A DNA stretch of 64,000 bases. It comes from Lapidilactobacillus dextrinicus DSM 20335. Lineage in GTDB: Bacteria; Bacillota; Bacilli; Lactobacillales; Lactobacillaceae. The stretch is from the NCBI RefSeq assembly GCF_001436095.1, contig NZ_AYYK01000008.1, positions 62,295-126,294 on the forward strand, given 5' to 3'. The translations under genes and the position numbers were made by a program. Below the pieces are notes generated by a model that did not search any database, had not been told where the DNA came from, and worked only from the letters and a program-made list of their open reading frames with translations. Below are positions 49,185-58,188 of this stretch, piece by piece; within the stretch, counting starts at the first letter, position 1, and every line of letters begins with the position of its first letter.

Positions 49185-50165
49185 ATGGCAACTAGATGTA
49201 ATAATAGTCATCCTATGAAGTTAATTGCCTTAAACGGTAATTTTGATTTAGCAAAAGCAGTCGCTGAGCATGTGGGTATGCCACTGCTAACGACATCTGT
49301 TAAGCATTTCGCAGATGGTGAAATCCAAATTAATATTGATGAAACTGTACGTGGCGATGATATTTTTGTTATTCAGTCGATCAATGACCCTGTTAACGAA
49401 AACTTCATGGAGTTAATGATTGTCTTAGATGCTTTACGCAGAGCCAGTGCTCATACGATTAATGTGGTGCTACCATACTTTGCTTATTCACGTGCTGATC
49501 GTAAAACGCGTTCTCGAGAACCAATTACAGCTAAGTTAGTTTCTAACTTGATTGAAATTGGTGGTGCAGATCGTGTAGTTGCACTTGATTTACACGCTGA
49601 CCAAATTCAAGGATTCTTCGATATCCCAGTTGACCACTTACAAGCGTTGCCGATTTTAGCTCAGTATTTCTTAGATAAAAAACTGGGCACGGCAGATGAA
49701 ATTGTTGTCGTTGCGCCTGATCATAGCTCAACTAAACGGGCTCGTGCATTGGCTGAATACTTTGATTGCCCAATTGCTATTGTTGATAAGCGCGATAGTA
49801 ATCCAAGTGTTGATCCATTAGATATTATTGGCGATGTTGATGGTAAGATTTGTATCATTGCTGATGATTTAATCGATACAGCAAGCCGCATGGTTTGGTC
49901 TGCTAATTCATTGCATGAAGCTGGCGCAAAAGAAATCTATGGTTGTGCAACACACGCTATTTTCTCAAGTGGCGCACCTGAGAAATTACAAGACTCTGTT
50001 TTAAAAGAAGTTGTCGTTACGGATTCAATTCGGATGCCAGAAGAGAAGAAATTCCCTAAGCTGGTTCGGTTATCGGTTAGTGACTTGTTAGCTAGAGCGA
50101 TCAATAAGATCTATAACAACGAATCCATTCACTCGTTGTTTGTTGAAGAAGACCAAAAAGATTAA
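49185..50165 (+). CDS. prs: Ribose-phosphate pyrophosphokinase
   Basis: Prs makes PRPP from ribose-5-phosphate and ATP for nucleotide, His and Trp synthesis. The 326-aa product has the ATP-binding flexible loop RADRKTRSREPITAKL and the PRPP-binding DDLIDTASR, slightly different from the standard DDxIDTAGT, which suggests a second Prs-type copy (lactobacilli often carry two). ATG 49185 is used since GGAGG is 5-6 nt upstream; an in-frame ATG/TTG near 49161 has no ribosome binding site. The GRP-type sugar uptake gene lies next to it in convergent orientation. Confidence 0.92.
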   Translation: MATRCNNSHPMKLIALNGNFDLAKAVAEHVGMPLLTTSVKHFADGEIQINIDETVRGDDIFVIQSINDPVNENFMELMIVLDALRRASAHTINVVLPYFAYSRADRKTRSREPITAKLVSNLIEIGGADRVVALDLHADQIQGFFDIPVDHLQALPILAQYFLDKKLGTADEIVVVAPDHSSTKRARALAEYFDCPIAIVDKRDSNPSVDPLDIIGDVDGKICIIADDLIDTASRMVWSANSLHEAGAKEIYGCATHAIFSSGAPEKLQDSVLKEVVVTDSIRMPEEKKFPKLVRLSVSDLLARAINKIYNNESIHSLFVEEDQKD

Positions 50166-50210
50166 ATAAAAAAGGCCCCTGAGAATTTAATTCTCAGAGG
50201 CTCTTTTTAT
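50166..50210. terminator. Bidirectional terminator after prs
   Basis: GCCCCTGAGAATT with AATTCTCAGAGGC (about 50174-50202) and flanking A and T runs. Confidence 0.88.
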
Positions 50211-50232
50211 ATTTAATAAATTGATAATTAGT

Positions 50233-51087
50233 TTAGTGAGCGGTTGTAATAATTGCACCAGCAACAATCACAACTAAGCCAAGAATAGTCATGATTAATT
50301 CGCGTTGTGTCTTGCGTTCTTTCAAGAAGATAATACTTCCAAGTGTAGAGAGAACAACTGATAATTGACCGACAACGAAGGCAGTATTAACGCCATTATC
50401 GCGAACTGAGAAGATGTATGTGATGGAAGCAATCGAGAAGATTAAACCTGAAATAATGTGTAACCAGCTCTTAGATTGCTTCAGAACATTTAAACTACGG
50501 GTTACAAGTAGATAACCAAGCACTGCGACTACCATACCAACAGATTCTGGGAAGAAGATAGCTAATCCGGAAGCTGACATAGCTTTAGGTAAAGTATTAT
50601 AAACTAAATAACCAATGGTTGTTAGAACCAAGATAACATAAGTCCGTTGGGTATTTTGTTGCCGAGCATCACTCTTTTCAGTATAGGCCGTTAAAAAGAC
50701 CCCACTGACTAATAGCAGAATACCAATGAATCCTAATAATTTAGTAGTTGTCGTTGGCCATTCACCAAAAATAATAACACCGATTAACGACGTGCCAATC
50801 AGTTGTAAGCCAGTAGAAATTGGCATCGTTTTAGAAACGCCGATATTTTGGAAAGCTGTGAACTGACCAATCTGACCGCCAATCCAAAAAGCACCAGCCA
50901 ACATTGAAATTAAGAAGTTATAGGTCGAAGTGTGCAAACCTTGTACACCAAGTATGAAGAAACTAGCAATTAAGGTTCCCACTGCCGTGCCGAAAATTTG
51001 ATTTTTTGTATTGCCACCAATTAAGGCAATGACAAGTGGCATTATGCCCCATGCTAATGCAGGTAGAAAAAGCCATACAAGCGTCAT
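50233..51087 (-). CDS. rbsU: GRP-family sugar uptake protein (RbsU/GlcU type)
   Basis: A 284-aa carrier with ten predicted membrane helices of the drug/metabolite superfamily. The sequence WGIMPLVIALIGGNTKNQIFGTAVGTL near the N-terminus and QLIGTSLIGVIIFGEW in the middle are typical of glucose/ribose porters. Next to prs, ribose uptake feeding PRPP synthesis would fit, but glucose is also possible. ATG 51087 follows GGGGGA with a T spacer; the TTG at 51102 starts that site. Confidence 0.82.
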   Translation of the reverse strand: MTLVWLFLPALAWGIMPLVIALIGGNTKNQIFGTAVGTLIASFFILGVQGLHTSTYNFLISMLAGAFWIGGQIGQFTAFQNIGVSKTMPISTGLQLIGTSLIGVIIFGEWPTTTTKLLGFIGILLLVSGVFLTAYTEKSDARQQNTQRTYVILVLTTIGYLVYNTLPKAMSASGLAIFFPESVGMVVAVLGYLLVTRSLNVLKQSKSWLHIISGLIFSIASITYIFSVRDNGVNTAFVVGQLSVVLSTLGSIIFLKERKTQRELIMTILGLVVIVAGAIITTAH

Positions 51088-51381
51088 AAAAAAATCCCCC
51101 AATGTTTGCTGTAAATAAATATATAAATAATAGAATAACGCATTCTATTAAAAAAAAGCTAGTCTAAGTTTTCCAATTAAGGCATTGTTGGTTGCGTTTT
51201 AGTAATTGGTTCATCAAAGTTATAAGTAAAGTAAGTTTAAAAAAGTTAGATAACATCAAGGGTAAATTGAGTTGCTCGACCTATACGAACAGCAATTGGT
51301 TATGCCCACTAAAATAACGTCGTTATATCGGATGTGATGTTATTGATACTAAGTTTTATAACATTATTAATAATTAAATAC
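51088..51381. other. Non-coding gap upstream of the sugar uptake gene
   Basis: AT-rich spacer that must hold the promoter of the minus-strand sugar uptake gene. I see no ORF with a ribosome binding site, no strong hairpin and no repeat; two loose copies of AATTGGTT occur (near 51212 and 51293). Confidence 0.4.
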
Positions 51382-51382
51382 A

Positions 51383-51419
51383 CAAAAAAAGCATTCGAGA
51401 AAGAACCCCGAATGCTTAA
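51383..51419 (-). terminator. Terminator after the Apf-like gene
   Basis: On the minus strand AAGCATTCGGGG pairs with CTCGAATGCTT and is followed by a T run (plus positions 51383-51389). Confidence 0.88.
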
Positions 51420-51461
51420 ATTAATTGATTATTCGGTTATTAATAATAGTTAAACTAACGC

Positions 51462-52268
51462 TTAGTACCAGCCATTAGCGTTCCAGAATGCTAATGCTTT
51501 AGTCCATGAACCATAACGAGATGCAACGTATGAGTTTGCAACTTTTTCTTGGTTAGCAGCTGAGTAATCGCCGTTCAAATAACTTGATGTTAATTGGTAT
51601 TTACCAATGTATTGACCATTACGAGCAGTATAGCTACCACCAGATTCGCGTGAAGCGATAATTGCTTTAGCACTTGCTTCAGAACCACTTACATTTGTTG
51701 TAGCTGTAGTAGTTGAGCTTGAAGTAGTAGTACGAGCAGGAGTGGTTGTCTTAGCTACGGCACTTGAACTAGTGTTTGTAGTTGTTGTACGAGCAGGAGT
51801 TGTCGTAGTTGTAGCTGTACTTGTTGTAGAAGTAGTAGTACGAGCTGGTGCAGCTGTAGTAGTTGTAGCTGACTTAGAAATGTTTAATACTTGACCAACA
51901 TAGATCATGTGACCAACAATGTTGTTTAAAGTTTCAATGTTTGAAACAGTAGTACCATATTGTGCGGCTAATCCGCTGACAGTGTCACCAGCTTTAACAG
52001 TAACTTGTGAAGCTGAGTTAGTAGTACCATTGATTGATAATGATTGACCAACGTAGATCATGTGGTTTGAAGCAATGTTGTTTTCTCTTTCAATTTGAGC
52101 GATTGTTGATTTGTATGTTGATGCTAATGCAGAAACTGTGTCGCCAGCTTTAACGGTAACAGTTGCGGCGTGAGTTTGTGCTGGATTCAAGAATGCAATA
52201 CTAGCTGCAAGAACTGCTGCGCCTAAACCTAATGCAAAGTGTTTCTTGAGTTTACTAGTGAATTTCAT
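51462..52268 (-). CDS. Secreted LysM protein, Apf-like
   Basis: A 268-aa cell-surface protein. It has a signal peptide (about 1-34, ending THAA), two LysM domains that bind peptidoglycan (about 36-80 and 88-132), a Thr/Ser/Ala-rich linker (about 135-195), and a C-terminal Apf-type domain with the possible catalytic glutamate in SRESGGSY and the end FWNANGWY. Aggregation-promoting factors of lactobacilli have this form and affect cell shape and adhesion. The low-complexity linker explains the repeated TAG/TTG triplets in the DNA. Confidence 0.9.
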   Translation of the reverse strand: MKFTSKLKKHFALGLGAAVLAASIAFLNPAQTHAATVTVKAGDTVSALASTYKSTIAQIERENNIASNHMIYVGQSLSINGTTNSASQVTVKAGDTVSGLAAQYGTTVSNIETLNNIVGHMIYVGQVLNISKSATTTTAAPARTTTSTTSTATTTTTPARTTTTNTSSSAVAKTTTPARTTTSSSTTTATTNVSGSEASAKAIIASRESGGSYTARNGQYIGKYQLTSSYLNGDYSAANQEKVANSYVASRYGSWTKALAFWNANGWY

Positions 52269-52611
52269 AGATTGAAGAACCTACCTTTTATATTTTTAAT
52301 TGATTGCTGCGCGCTTATCAATTTATCGATGTTTATAGATTAACACACGACTATGCTTATCCGGTTTCAGTTAAGTTACAAAAAAAGGAGCTGCTGTAAG
52401 AAATGACACAGTTCTGTAATGATAGAATTCGAAATTTCTGTAAAAATGTATAAAATGTCGTATTTTTCTAAAATATTCATCATATAAACAACTAATTGTG
52501 TCATAAAGAGACTTTTTTGTTGCGGATAAGTGTTAAGAATAATTTGTCCAATTACAAAAATCGGTTTTTATTACCGTATTTATGTGGGATCTACCTAAAA
52601 TTTAGGTGATT
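52269..52611. other. Long upstream region of the Apf-like gene
   Basis: A 343-base gap without an ORF. It must carry the minus-strand promoter and a long leader of the Apf-like gene, as is usual for abundant surface proteins. CTGTAA occurs three times at 20- and 24-base steps (52394, 52414, 52438); these do not fit the spacing of WalR sites. I see no clear terminator or fold. Confidence 0.4.
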
Positions 52612-52677
52612 AAATTAAAAAATAGCCAAGGCAAGTTTATTTAAGTAGTTCTGTCATAAACTTATCTTGGCTATTTA
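52612..52677 (-). terminator. Terminator after gatD
   Basis: AATAGCCAAGGCAAGTTTA pairs with TAAACTTATCTTGGCTATT with small mismatches; T run on the minus strand. Confidence 0.88.
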
Positions 52678-52685
52678 AGCGTTGA

Positions 52686-53372
52686 TTATTTGTTTTCTAT
52701 TGGTTTGTTAGCGGTGGTTCTAGCTTGATAATTTGTAATGATCATTTCTTTAATTGCTTTTGCAACATTCTCATTACGTAATATTGGGCCGTGTGAGTAA
52801 CTGCCAATTGTATTCTTGTAGTGAACGCCCTCTTGCTTGTCTTCTGGATTATTACCATAGCCTTCGATAACTTCACCTAAAGGTTGTAGGTTAGAATTGT
52901 CATCAAAGTAAGTTCGACCACTATGATTCTCAAAGGCGGTCATTTCTCCCCAAGGCGTCTTTACTTTAGTATCACCGATCATTCGACTATCAGCTTTAAA
53001 AATAGTGTGTAGCGGTAGAATACTTAATCCCTTGATTGTGCCGCCATCACTTGTCATATAATAATCGCCAAGTAGTTGATAGCCACCGCAAATAGCTAAC
53101 ATGGGTTTGCCAGCTTCAATATAATCACGAAGGGTAGCTTGATGACGTTGCAAATCTTGGGCAACAATTGTCTGCTCAAAATCTTGGCCGCCGCCAAAGA
53201 AAATAAAGTCATAGTCGTCATCTGAAAAATTATCACCAAGACTAACATTGTCTACTTGGACTTGATAACCATCATTTTCTAATAGGTAACGAAGAATTTT
53301 AACATCGCCACTATCACCATAAGTGTTCATGAGATCTTCGTATAAATAAGCAATCTTAATCGGTTCTGACAT
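52686..53372 (-). CDS. gatD: Lipid II isoglutaminyl synthase, glutaminase subunit GatD
   Basis: GatD is a CobB/CobQ-type glutamine amidotransferase that feeds ammonia to MurT for amidation of glutamate in lipid II. The 228-aa product has GDSGDVKILRYLLE, FFGGGQDFEQ, the nucleophile C95 in AICGGYQLLG and the histidine in GSYSHGP. The usual partner murT is not adjacent; instead a polynucleotide-kinase-like gene lies 30 bases upstream in the same direction. AAGGAG ribosome binding site. Confidence 0.88.
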   Translation of the reverse strand: MSEPIKIAYLYEDLMNTYGDSGDVKILRYLLENDGYQVQVDNVSLGDNFSDDDYDFIFFGGGQDFEQTIVAQDLQRHQATLRDYIEAGKPMLAICGGYQLLGDYYMTSDGGTIKGLSILPLHTIFKADSRMIGDTKVKTPWGEMTAFENHSGRTYFDDNSNLQPLGEVIEGYGNNPEDKQEGVHYKNTIGSYSHGPILRNENVAKAIKEMIITNYQARTTANKPIENK

Positions 53373-53402
53373 AATTAACTCCTTAATAAGTGTTCCATGA
53401 AT

Positions 53403-54335
53403 TTACGCTAGTCTATTAATACTACTTTGTTTAAAATTATTCAACGATATTTGCTTAACGCGTGACGCATTAACAGGGAATTCCTGCATGAAGTCGGTTA
53501 AGTTAGCCAGACCGAAGTTATAGAAGTTACGACCGTGAATGTCTTTAATATAACCAATGAATTCATCGCGAAGCGTGCGGCTAGTTGCTAGATAATGTTT
53601 ACCTTTAAAAATAAAAGGAAAAACAGTGTAGGCATTGTGATCGCGACAAGTTGACAGATCACGGTTAATAAAAATCACATCTTTTGAATGGTGATGTTTG
53701 CGAGCAAAGTCATGATTGTAACTAATATAAAATTCGTGTGGCTTTAAGGTCCCTTTAAAATTAGCCTCCTCGCCAATAATAGCGATACTACGATAAGTTG
53801 AAAGATCAGTTTCTCCTATATATAAAGTATTGGCAAATTGATTAGGGGTAACTTGATGAACCCAACGTGGTAAGCGGGGATGACTTTTAGCAAATTTGTA
53901 AATCTTTTTAATAACCTCAGGATCAACCCAGCGAAAATCAACCCGGGTTAAATTACGTTTCAATAACTCATTGAGATTAATCTCCTTAGTAAAGTCGATA
54001 CAAATCATTTCATAATGATATTTCTCTACATATTCGCGATAGGCTTCAAAGGCATTGGGATAAAGATGAGTGGCATCGACGAAAATAGTTTCACCACGTT
54101 GCATCTTGTTATCGATTAAACTATATAGTAGATTAAAAGTCTGTTCATTGTATTCCTGGGGAATAACTTGTCGCGTTTTTCCCTGTTTTTCGTCGTAAAT
54201 ATATTTTAGATTCCCATAAAGTAAACGTAAATTATCTGTGGAAATCGTATAGGGTTCTAGATGATGGTGGCGAATAAAGGTTGATTTGCCACAACCAGGA
54301 ACCCCACGTAATACGTATATTTTTTTCAAAATCAA
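53403..54335 (-). CDS. Polynucleotide-kinase-like AAA protein
   Basis: A 310-aa protein. The N-terminal about 150 residues are a P-loop kinase of the T4 Pnk type: Walker A GVPGCGKST (11-19), ISTDNLRLLYG and FVDATHLYP. The C-terminal half (about 160-310) has no domain I recognise: no phosphatase DxDxT motif and no ligase KxDG motif are visible. RNA or nucleotide phosphorylation is possible. It probably shares an operon with gatD. The 252-base gap upstream has two TTGATCAA copies (54366-54373, 54379-54386) near the start and the terminator of the next gene. Confidence 0.7.
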   Translation of the reverse strand: MILKKIYVLRGVPGCGKSTFIRHHHLEPYTISTDNLRLLYGNLKYIYDEKQGKTRQVIPQEYNEQTFNLLYSLIDNKMQRGETIFVDATHLYPNAFEAYREYVEKYHYEMICIDFTKEINLNELLKRNLTRVDFRWVDPEVIKKIYKFAKSHPRLPRWVHQVTPNQFANTLYIGETDLSTYRSIAIIGEEANFKGTLKPHEFYISYNHDFARKHHHSKDVIFINRDLSTCRDHNAYTVFPFIFKGKHYLATSRTLRDEFIGYIKDIHGRNFYNFGLANLTDFMQEFPVNASRVKQISLNNFKQSSINRLA

Positions 54336-54535
54336 AACTCCTACATAAAAGTTGTGCGTTTTAAATTGATCAAATTATTGATCAATGACGCAAAAGTGTC
54401 GTGATATAAACTCATTCCTATTTTACACAAATTAGCAGTCAGAATATATAGGCAAGTCTGCAAAAGAGGGATAATGGCTACTGACGTTAATGAAAGTAAG
54501 ATAAAACATCGTCAAAGATAATGATTTAAACAAAT

Positions 54536-54575
54536 AAAACCCGTCTAACTAAAGTTAAGTAGTTAGGCGGGTTTT
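54536..54575. terminator. Terminator after the GntR regulator gene
   Basis: AAAACCCGTCTAACT (54536-54550) pairs with AGTTAGGCGGGTTTT (54561-54575) with one mismatch; A and T runs on both sides. Confidence 0.92.
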
Positions 54576-54587
54576 AAAATTCTAACA

Positions 54588-55304
54588 TTAATTACGCATA
54601 TCTAATTCGGTATAGCCGCGTTTATCAAAGCGATTGCGGCTATGTGAATATTCGAAAGGTCGTCCGTTTTTTAGGTAAGCAACTTGCTCAACCTCTAAAA
54701 CAGGGTCGGTTGGTTGACACTGCAAATATTTAATATCGAATTCGTCAGCACGAGTGGCCTGAATATTACGATAAGCACCAGCAATCTGTAAGCCTAAATC
54801 GAATTGAATATAATGATAGATAGATTCTTTTAAAATATCATCAGTTAAATTGGGGATCAAATCGACTGGCATAATGGTATGCTCGAGAATGAAAGGATCA
54901 TCATCAACGATTCTTAAACGTACAATTTGATAGACAGGTTGCTGTGGGGTTAGCATTAAACGTTCTTGGATTTTTTTCTCAGGGAAGGCAACTTCAAAGG
55001 AAATAATCTGACTTTTAATCTGGCGATGTTGTTCAGCCATCTGAAATGAAAGACCCCGGTATTCATTAACCGGTGAAACATCTTTATTCCATAGAGGATG
55101 GTTTAAAATTTTGGTACCAAAACCACGTTGCGATGACACAAAACCTTCCATTGTTAAGATATTAATCGCCTTATTAATTGTCATACGACTAACACCAAAC
55201 TCTGAAGCTAAATCAGATTGATTTGGGAGTAAGGTTCCGGTTTGATAGACATTGTCTTGAATGCGTTGTTTAATAACAGCAGCAATTGACTCGTATTTTG
55301 TCAT
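54588..55304 (-). CDS. GntR/HutC-family transcription regulator
   Basis: A 238-aa repressor. The N-terminal winged helix-turn-helix (YESIAAVIKQRIQDNVYQTG ... SRMTINKAINILTMEGFV) is GntR-like, and the C-terminal UTRA domain binds a small ligand, commonly a sugar phosphate. It lies 83 bases after the cellobiose-type EIIC gene in the same direction and close to the GH1 gene, so it most likely controls both; a perfect HutC-type operator lies between them (56730-56737). Own -10 TATAAT at 55336-55341 (minus). Confidence 0.9.
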   Translation of the reverse strand: MTKYESIAAVIKQRIQDNVYQTGTLLPNQSDLASEFGVSRMTINKAINILTMEGFVSSQRGFGTKILNHPLWNKDVSPVNEYRGLSFQMAEQHRQIKSQIISFEVAFPEKKIQERLMLTPQQPVYQIVRLRIVDDDPFILEHTIMPVDLIPNLTDDILKESIYHYIQFDLGLQIAGAYRNIQATRADEFDIKYLQCQPTDPVLEVEQVAYLKNGRPFEYSHSRNRFDKRGYTELDMRN

Positions 55305-55346
55305 AATAATTTCCTTAAAATTAATTTTACCTGATTATTATACCCC

Positions 55347-55365
55347 AGAACTAGCGCCTAGTTCT
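55347..55365. repeat. Inverted repeat upstream of the GntR gene
   Basis: AGAACTAG (55347-55354) / CTAGTTCT (55358-55365) with CGC between. It lies just upstream of a minus-strand -10 box, so it may be an operator or a weak hairpin; there is no T run. Confidence 0.45.
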
Positions 55366-55387
55366 AGCAAGAATCCGATTAAATAGG

Positions 55388-56659
55388 CTATTCTGCGGTC
55401 ATGATGGCTTGTTTATCTAATGACTTCATGAATGGGAACCATAGTAGTCCTACGATTATCACATCAACTAATTGTAAAACACCGCCCCAGATGGAATTGG
55501 TTGCTAACATACCACTGGCAAACACTGGCACAGTCCAGGGCACAGAAACACCTGTTGGTGCGGGAACTAAGCCCATTGCCATAACAGCGTAGTTTAGCGA
55601 TGTGACAATTAATGGCGTAATAATCCAAGGAATAAAGATTGAAGCATTAAGAACAATTGGTAAACCAAAGATGACGGGTTCATTAACGTTAAAAATCCCA
55701 GGTGCTAAGGCTAAACGACCGATATCACGATATTGCTTACTCTTTAGCATGAATACCATAATTAAAACAACAGCTAAAGTCATGCCGGAGCCGCCAAGAC
55801 CAACTGTGAAAGTTTCCATAAATGGTTTGGTAATAATGTGAGGTAAATGTTTGCCAGCTTTATAAGCGTCTAGATTATCTAACATTAATGTATTCCAAAT
55901 CGGATCCATCACGGAGTTAACGATAATTTGGCCATGTAAACCAAAGAACCAAAGTAACTGAACAAAGAATAAAGCAATTAAAGTTGCTGGTAAACTTGCA
56001 CCTAAACCAGTTAATGGTTTTTGGATAACTTCATAAATAACATCATTTAAATTGGTATTAAAGATACCAGTCATAATGGCATTAACAATTAAAAATACAG
56101 ATAAAGTAATAATAGCAGGTATCATTGCAGCAAACGATTTAGCAACTGCTGGCGGTACACCATCTGGCATCTTAATTTGCCAACCTTTTTTAGTGATTCG
56201 GCAATAAATTTCGGCTGCAACAAAAGCAGCTAACATACCAACGAACATGCCTTTGGCGCCTAAGCGATCTAGACTCAAAACACCACTAACTTCAACACCC
56301 TTATCTGTTGTAGCGGTAAAGGGTGTCAATAATAAGAAACTGGCAAATGAAATAGCGCCACCAAAAATTGCTTCAACATCATAAGACTTCGATAAATAAT
56401 AGCCAATACCAAATGTAACAAAGACAGTCATAATACTCATGGTTGCGTTTTGACCATTACCAAATAATTGGCTTAAAGTTCCTTGAGTATTCTTACTAAA
56501 GAATGGTAAATTATTGATGACGACAATTATTGAACCAAACATCGTCAAAGGAAATGAAAGCATGAATGCATCACGTAAAACTGTTAAATAACGATTGCTG
56601 CCAAGCTTACTGGCAATCGGCATGATTTTTTCATTGAGAAAATCAATAAATTTATTCAA
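55388..56659 (-). CDS. celB: PTS cellobiose-type EIIC permease
   Basis: The membrane component IIC of a lactose/cellobiose-family PTS, 423 aa with about ten hydrophobic segments. Landmarks are SNRYLTVLRDAFMLSFPLTMFGS near the N-terminus, FFGLHGQIIVNSVMDPIWN and FNVNEPVIFGLPIVLN with the conserved NEP. The start is TTG with AAAGGTG upstream. EIIA and EIIB genes are not next to it and must come from elsewhere. The divergent GH1 gene supplies the matching hydrolase. Confidence 0.9.
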   Translation of the reverse strand: MNKFIDFLNEKIMPIASKLGSNRYLTVLRDAFMLSFPLTMFGSIIVVINNLPFFSKNTQGTLSQLFGNGQNATMSIMTVFVTFGIGYYLSKSYDVEAIFGGAISFASFLLLTPFTATTDKGVEVSGVLSLDRLGAKGMFVGMLAAFVAAEIYCRITKKGWQIKMPDGVPPAVAKSFAAMIPAIITLSVFLIVNAIMTGIFNTNLNDVIYEVIQKPLTGLGASLPATLIALFFVQLLWFFGLHGQIIVNSVMDPIWNTLMLDNLDAYKAGKHLPHIITKPFMETFTVGLGGSGMTLAVVLIMVFMLKSKQYRDIGRLALAPGIFNVNEPVIFGLPIVLNASIFIPWIITPLIVTSLNYAVMAMGLVPAPTGVSVPWTVPVFASGMLATNSIWGGVLQLVDVIIVGLLWFPFMKSLDKQAIMTAE

Positions 56660-56729
56660 GGATGTTCAACACCTTTCTAATTTTTGTAACCGGTTAACAA
56701 ATAAAAGGTTAGCATTTTAAAATAGAAAA

Positions 56730-56737
56730 GTCTATAC
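56730..56737. promoter_or_regulatory. HutC/GntR-type operator between celB and the GH1 gene
   Basis: GTCTATAC fits the HutC-family consensus GTMTAKAC and is the centre of a 16-base dyad AAAAGT-CTAT-ACTTTT (56726-56741). It lies in the divergent promoter region; TATAAT at 56781-56786 is the -10 for the rightward gene. A cre-like TGTAACCGGTTAACA occurs at about 56685-56699, one base too long. Confidence 0.65.
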
Positions 56738-56814
56738 TTTTAATTGTAAAAGATTGATTTTATTTTTAAAGCTAATCAGCTATAATGAAATCATTAATTA
56801 TTGCGGAGGTCTAT

Positions 56815-58188
56815 ATGTCAAACACAACATTAAGAAAAGATTTTTTATGGGGTAACTCTGTTTCTAGTATGCAAACTGAAGGCGCCTACAATGAGGGTGG
56901 TAAGGGTCCATCTGTTTATGATCTAATCGAACCAGGTGAGCATCGTTCTGATTGGAAAGTAGCGACTGACGATTATCATCGATATGCCGAAGACTTCGAT
57001 CTAATGAAAGACTTAGGAATGAATTGTTACCGCTTTCAAATTTCTTGGAGCCGTGTGCAACCAGATGGCGAAGGCGAATTTAATGAAGAGGGTATTCAAT
57101 TTTATAGTGATTTTATCGATGGTTTAATTGAACGTGGAATTGAACCTATGATTTGTTTGTATCATTTTGATATGCCGTTAGCTTTAGCGCAAAAATATCA
57201 TGGTTTTATGGATCGTCATGTTGTTGATGCGTTTGTTCGTTACGGTCAAGAAATGATCGACCGTTTTGGTGATAAGGTGAAGTACTGGTTAACCTTTAAC
57301 GAACAAAATCTTTATTCAACACCAACCGCGCCAACTTACGCTGGAGCATTGGATACGCCGGGAACTTTGGAAAATATTTTAACGATTACCCATCATGTCA
57401 TGTTGGCTCATGCTCGTGTTGCCAAGTATTTACATGAACAAACGAGCAATGAAATTGGTGGTATGTTAGCTTATACAGAAATTTATCCGGCAACTTCAAA
57501 ACCAGAAGATAATTTCTATACAGAACAAATTAATCAATTTTATAACTATAACTTGTTAGATGCTTTTACTGGTCGAGGCTATGTGCCAGCTTTCTTAAAT
57601 ATCATTGCGCAAAACAATTTTGATATCATTAAACCTGGTGATTTGGCGATTGTTCAAGATCAATACAATGACTTTATGCCATTTAGTTATTACCGCTCAA
57701 CCACTTTAAGTGCTGAAAAAGTCCAAGATTTAGCCGATTTATTAACGAATGCTGATGATTATTTCCAAGATAATCCGAACTTAAAAACAACTGAATGGAA
57801 TTGGCAAATTGATCCATTAGGATTCCGTAATATCATTGTTAAAATTTGGAATCGTTATCGTAAACCAATTTTCCCAATTGAAAACGGAATTGGTGTTATT
57901 GAAGAATGGAACGGTAAAGATGAGATTCAAGATGATTATCGTATCAAGTATCATCGTGACCATTTACAAGCATTAAAAGACGCCGTTGCTATTGATGGCG
58001 TTGATGTTATTGGCTATCTCGGCTGGGGTTTGATTGATATCTTGAGTTCGCAAGGTGACATGCGCAAGCGTTATGGCGTGGTTTATGTTAATCGAACGAA
58101 CCACGATTTACGTGATTTAAAGCGGATGCCAAAGAAGAGCTACCACTGGTTGCAAAAAGTTATTGCTAGCAATGGTGAAATTCTCTAA
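56815..58188 (+). CDS. GH1 family 6-phospho-beta-glucosidase
   Basis: The enzyme splits phosphorylated beta-glucosides brought in by the PTS. The 457-aa product has the GH1 N-terminus (KDFLWGNSVSSMQTEGAYNEGG), acid/base glutamate in TFNEQN (about residue 163) and nucleophile in PIENGIG. It lies divergent to celB. ATG 56815 follows CGGAGG; the in-frame ATG at 56785 sits at the -10 box. manA follows in the same direction after 100 bases. Confidence 0.93.
   Translation: MSNTTLRKDFLWGNSVSSMQTEGAYNEGGKGPSVYDLIEPGEHRSDWKVATDDYHRYAEDFDLMKDLGMNCYRFQISWSRVQPDGEGEFNEEGIQFYSDFIDGLIERGIEPMICLYHFDMPLALAQKYHGFMDRHVVDAFVRYGQEMIDRFGDKVKYWLTFNEQNLYSTPTAPTYAGALDTPGTLENILTITHHVMLAHARVAKYLHEQTSNEIGGMLAYTEIYPATSKPEDNFYTEQINQFYNYNLLDAFTGRGYVPAFLNIIAQNNFDIIKPGDLAIVQDQYNDFMPFSYYRSTTLSAEKVQDLADLLTNADDYFQDNPNLKTTEWNWQIDPLGFRNIIVKIWNRYRKPIFPIENGIGVIEEWNGKDEIQDDYRIKYHRDHLQALKDAVAIDGVDVIGYLGWGLIDILSSQGDMRKRYGVVYVNRTNHDLRDLKRMPKKSYHWLQKVIASNGEIL

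Noticed and set aside
51700-51860. Repeated TAG/TTG triplets that could look like a tandem or CRISPR repeat
   Set aside because: They encode the Thr/Ser/Ala linker of the Apf-like protein and have no spacer structure.
52394-52444. CTGTAA repeats as possible WalR sites
   Set aside because: WalR needs two hexamers 5 bases apart; these are 20 and 24 bases apart.
54147-54161. TATTCCTGGGGAATA resembling a Noc site
   Set aside because: The arms are TATTCC, not TATTTCC, and the spacer is three bases; it also lies in a coding region.
56685-56699. TGTAACCGGTTAACA as a cre site
   Set aside because: It is one base longer than the CcpA consensus, so I mention it only as cre-like and do not call it separately.
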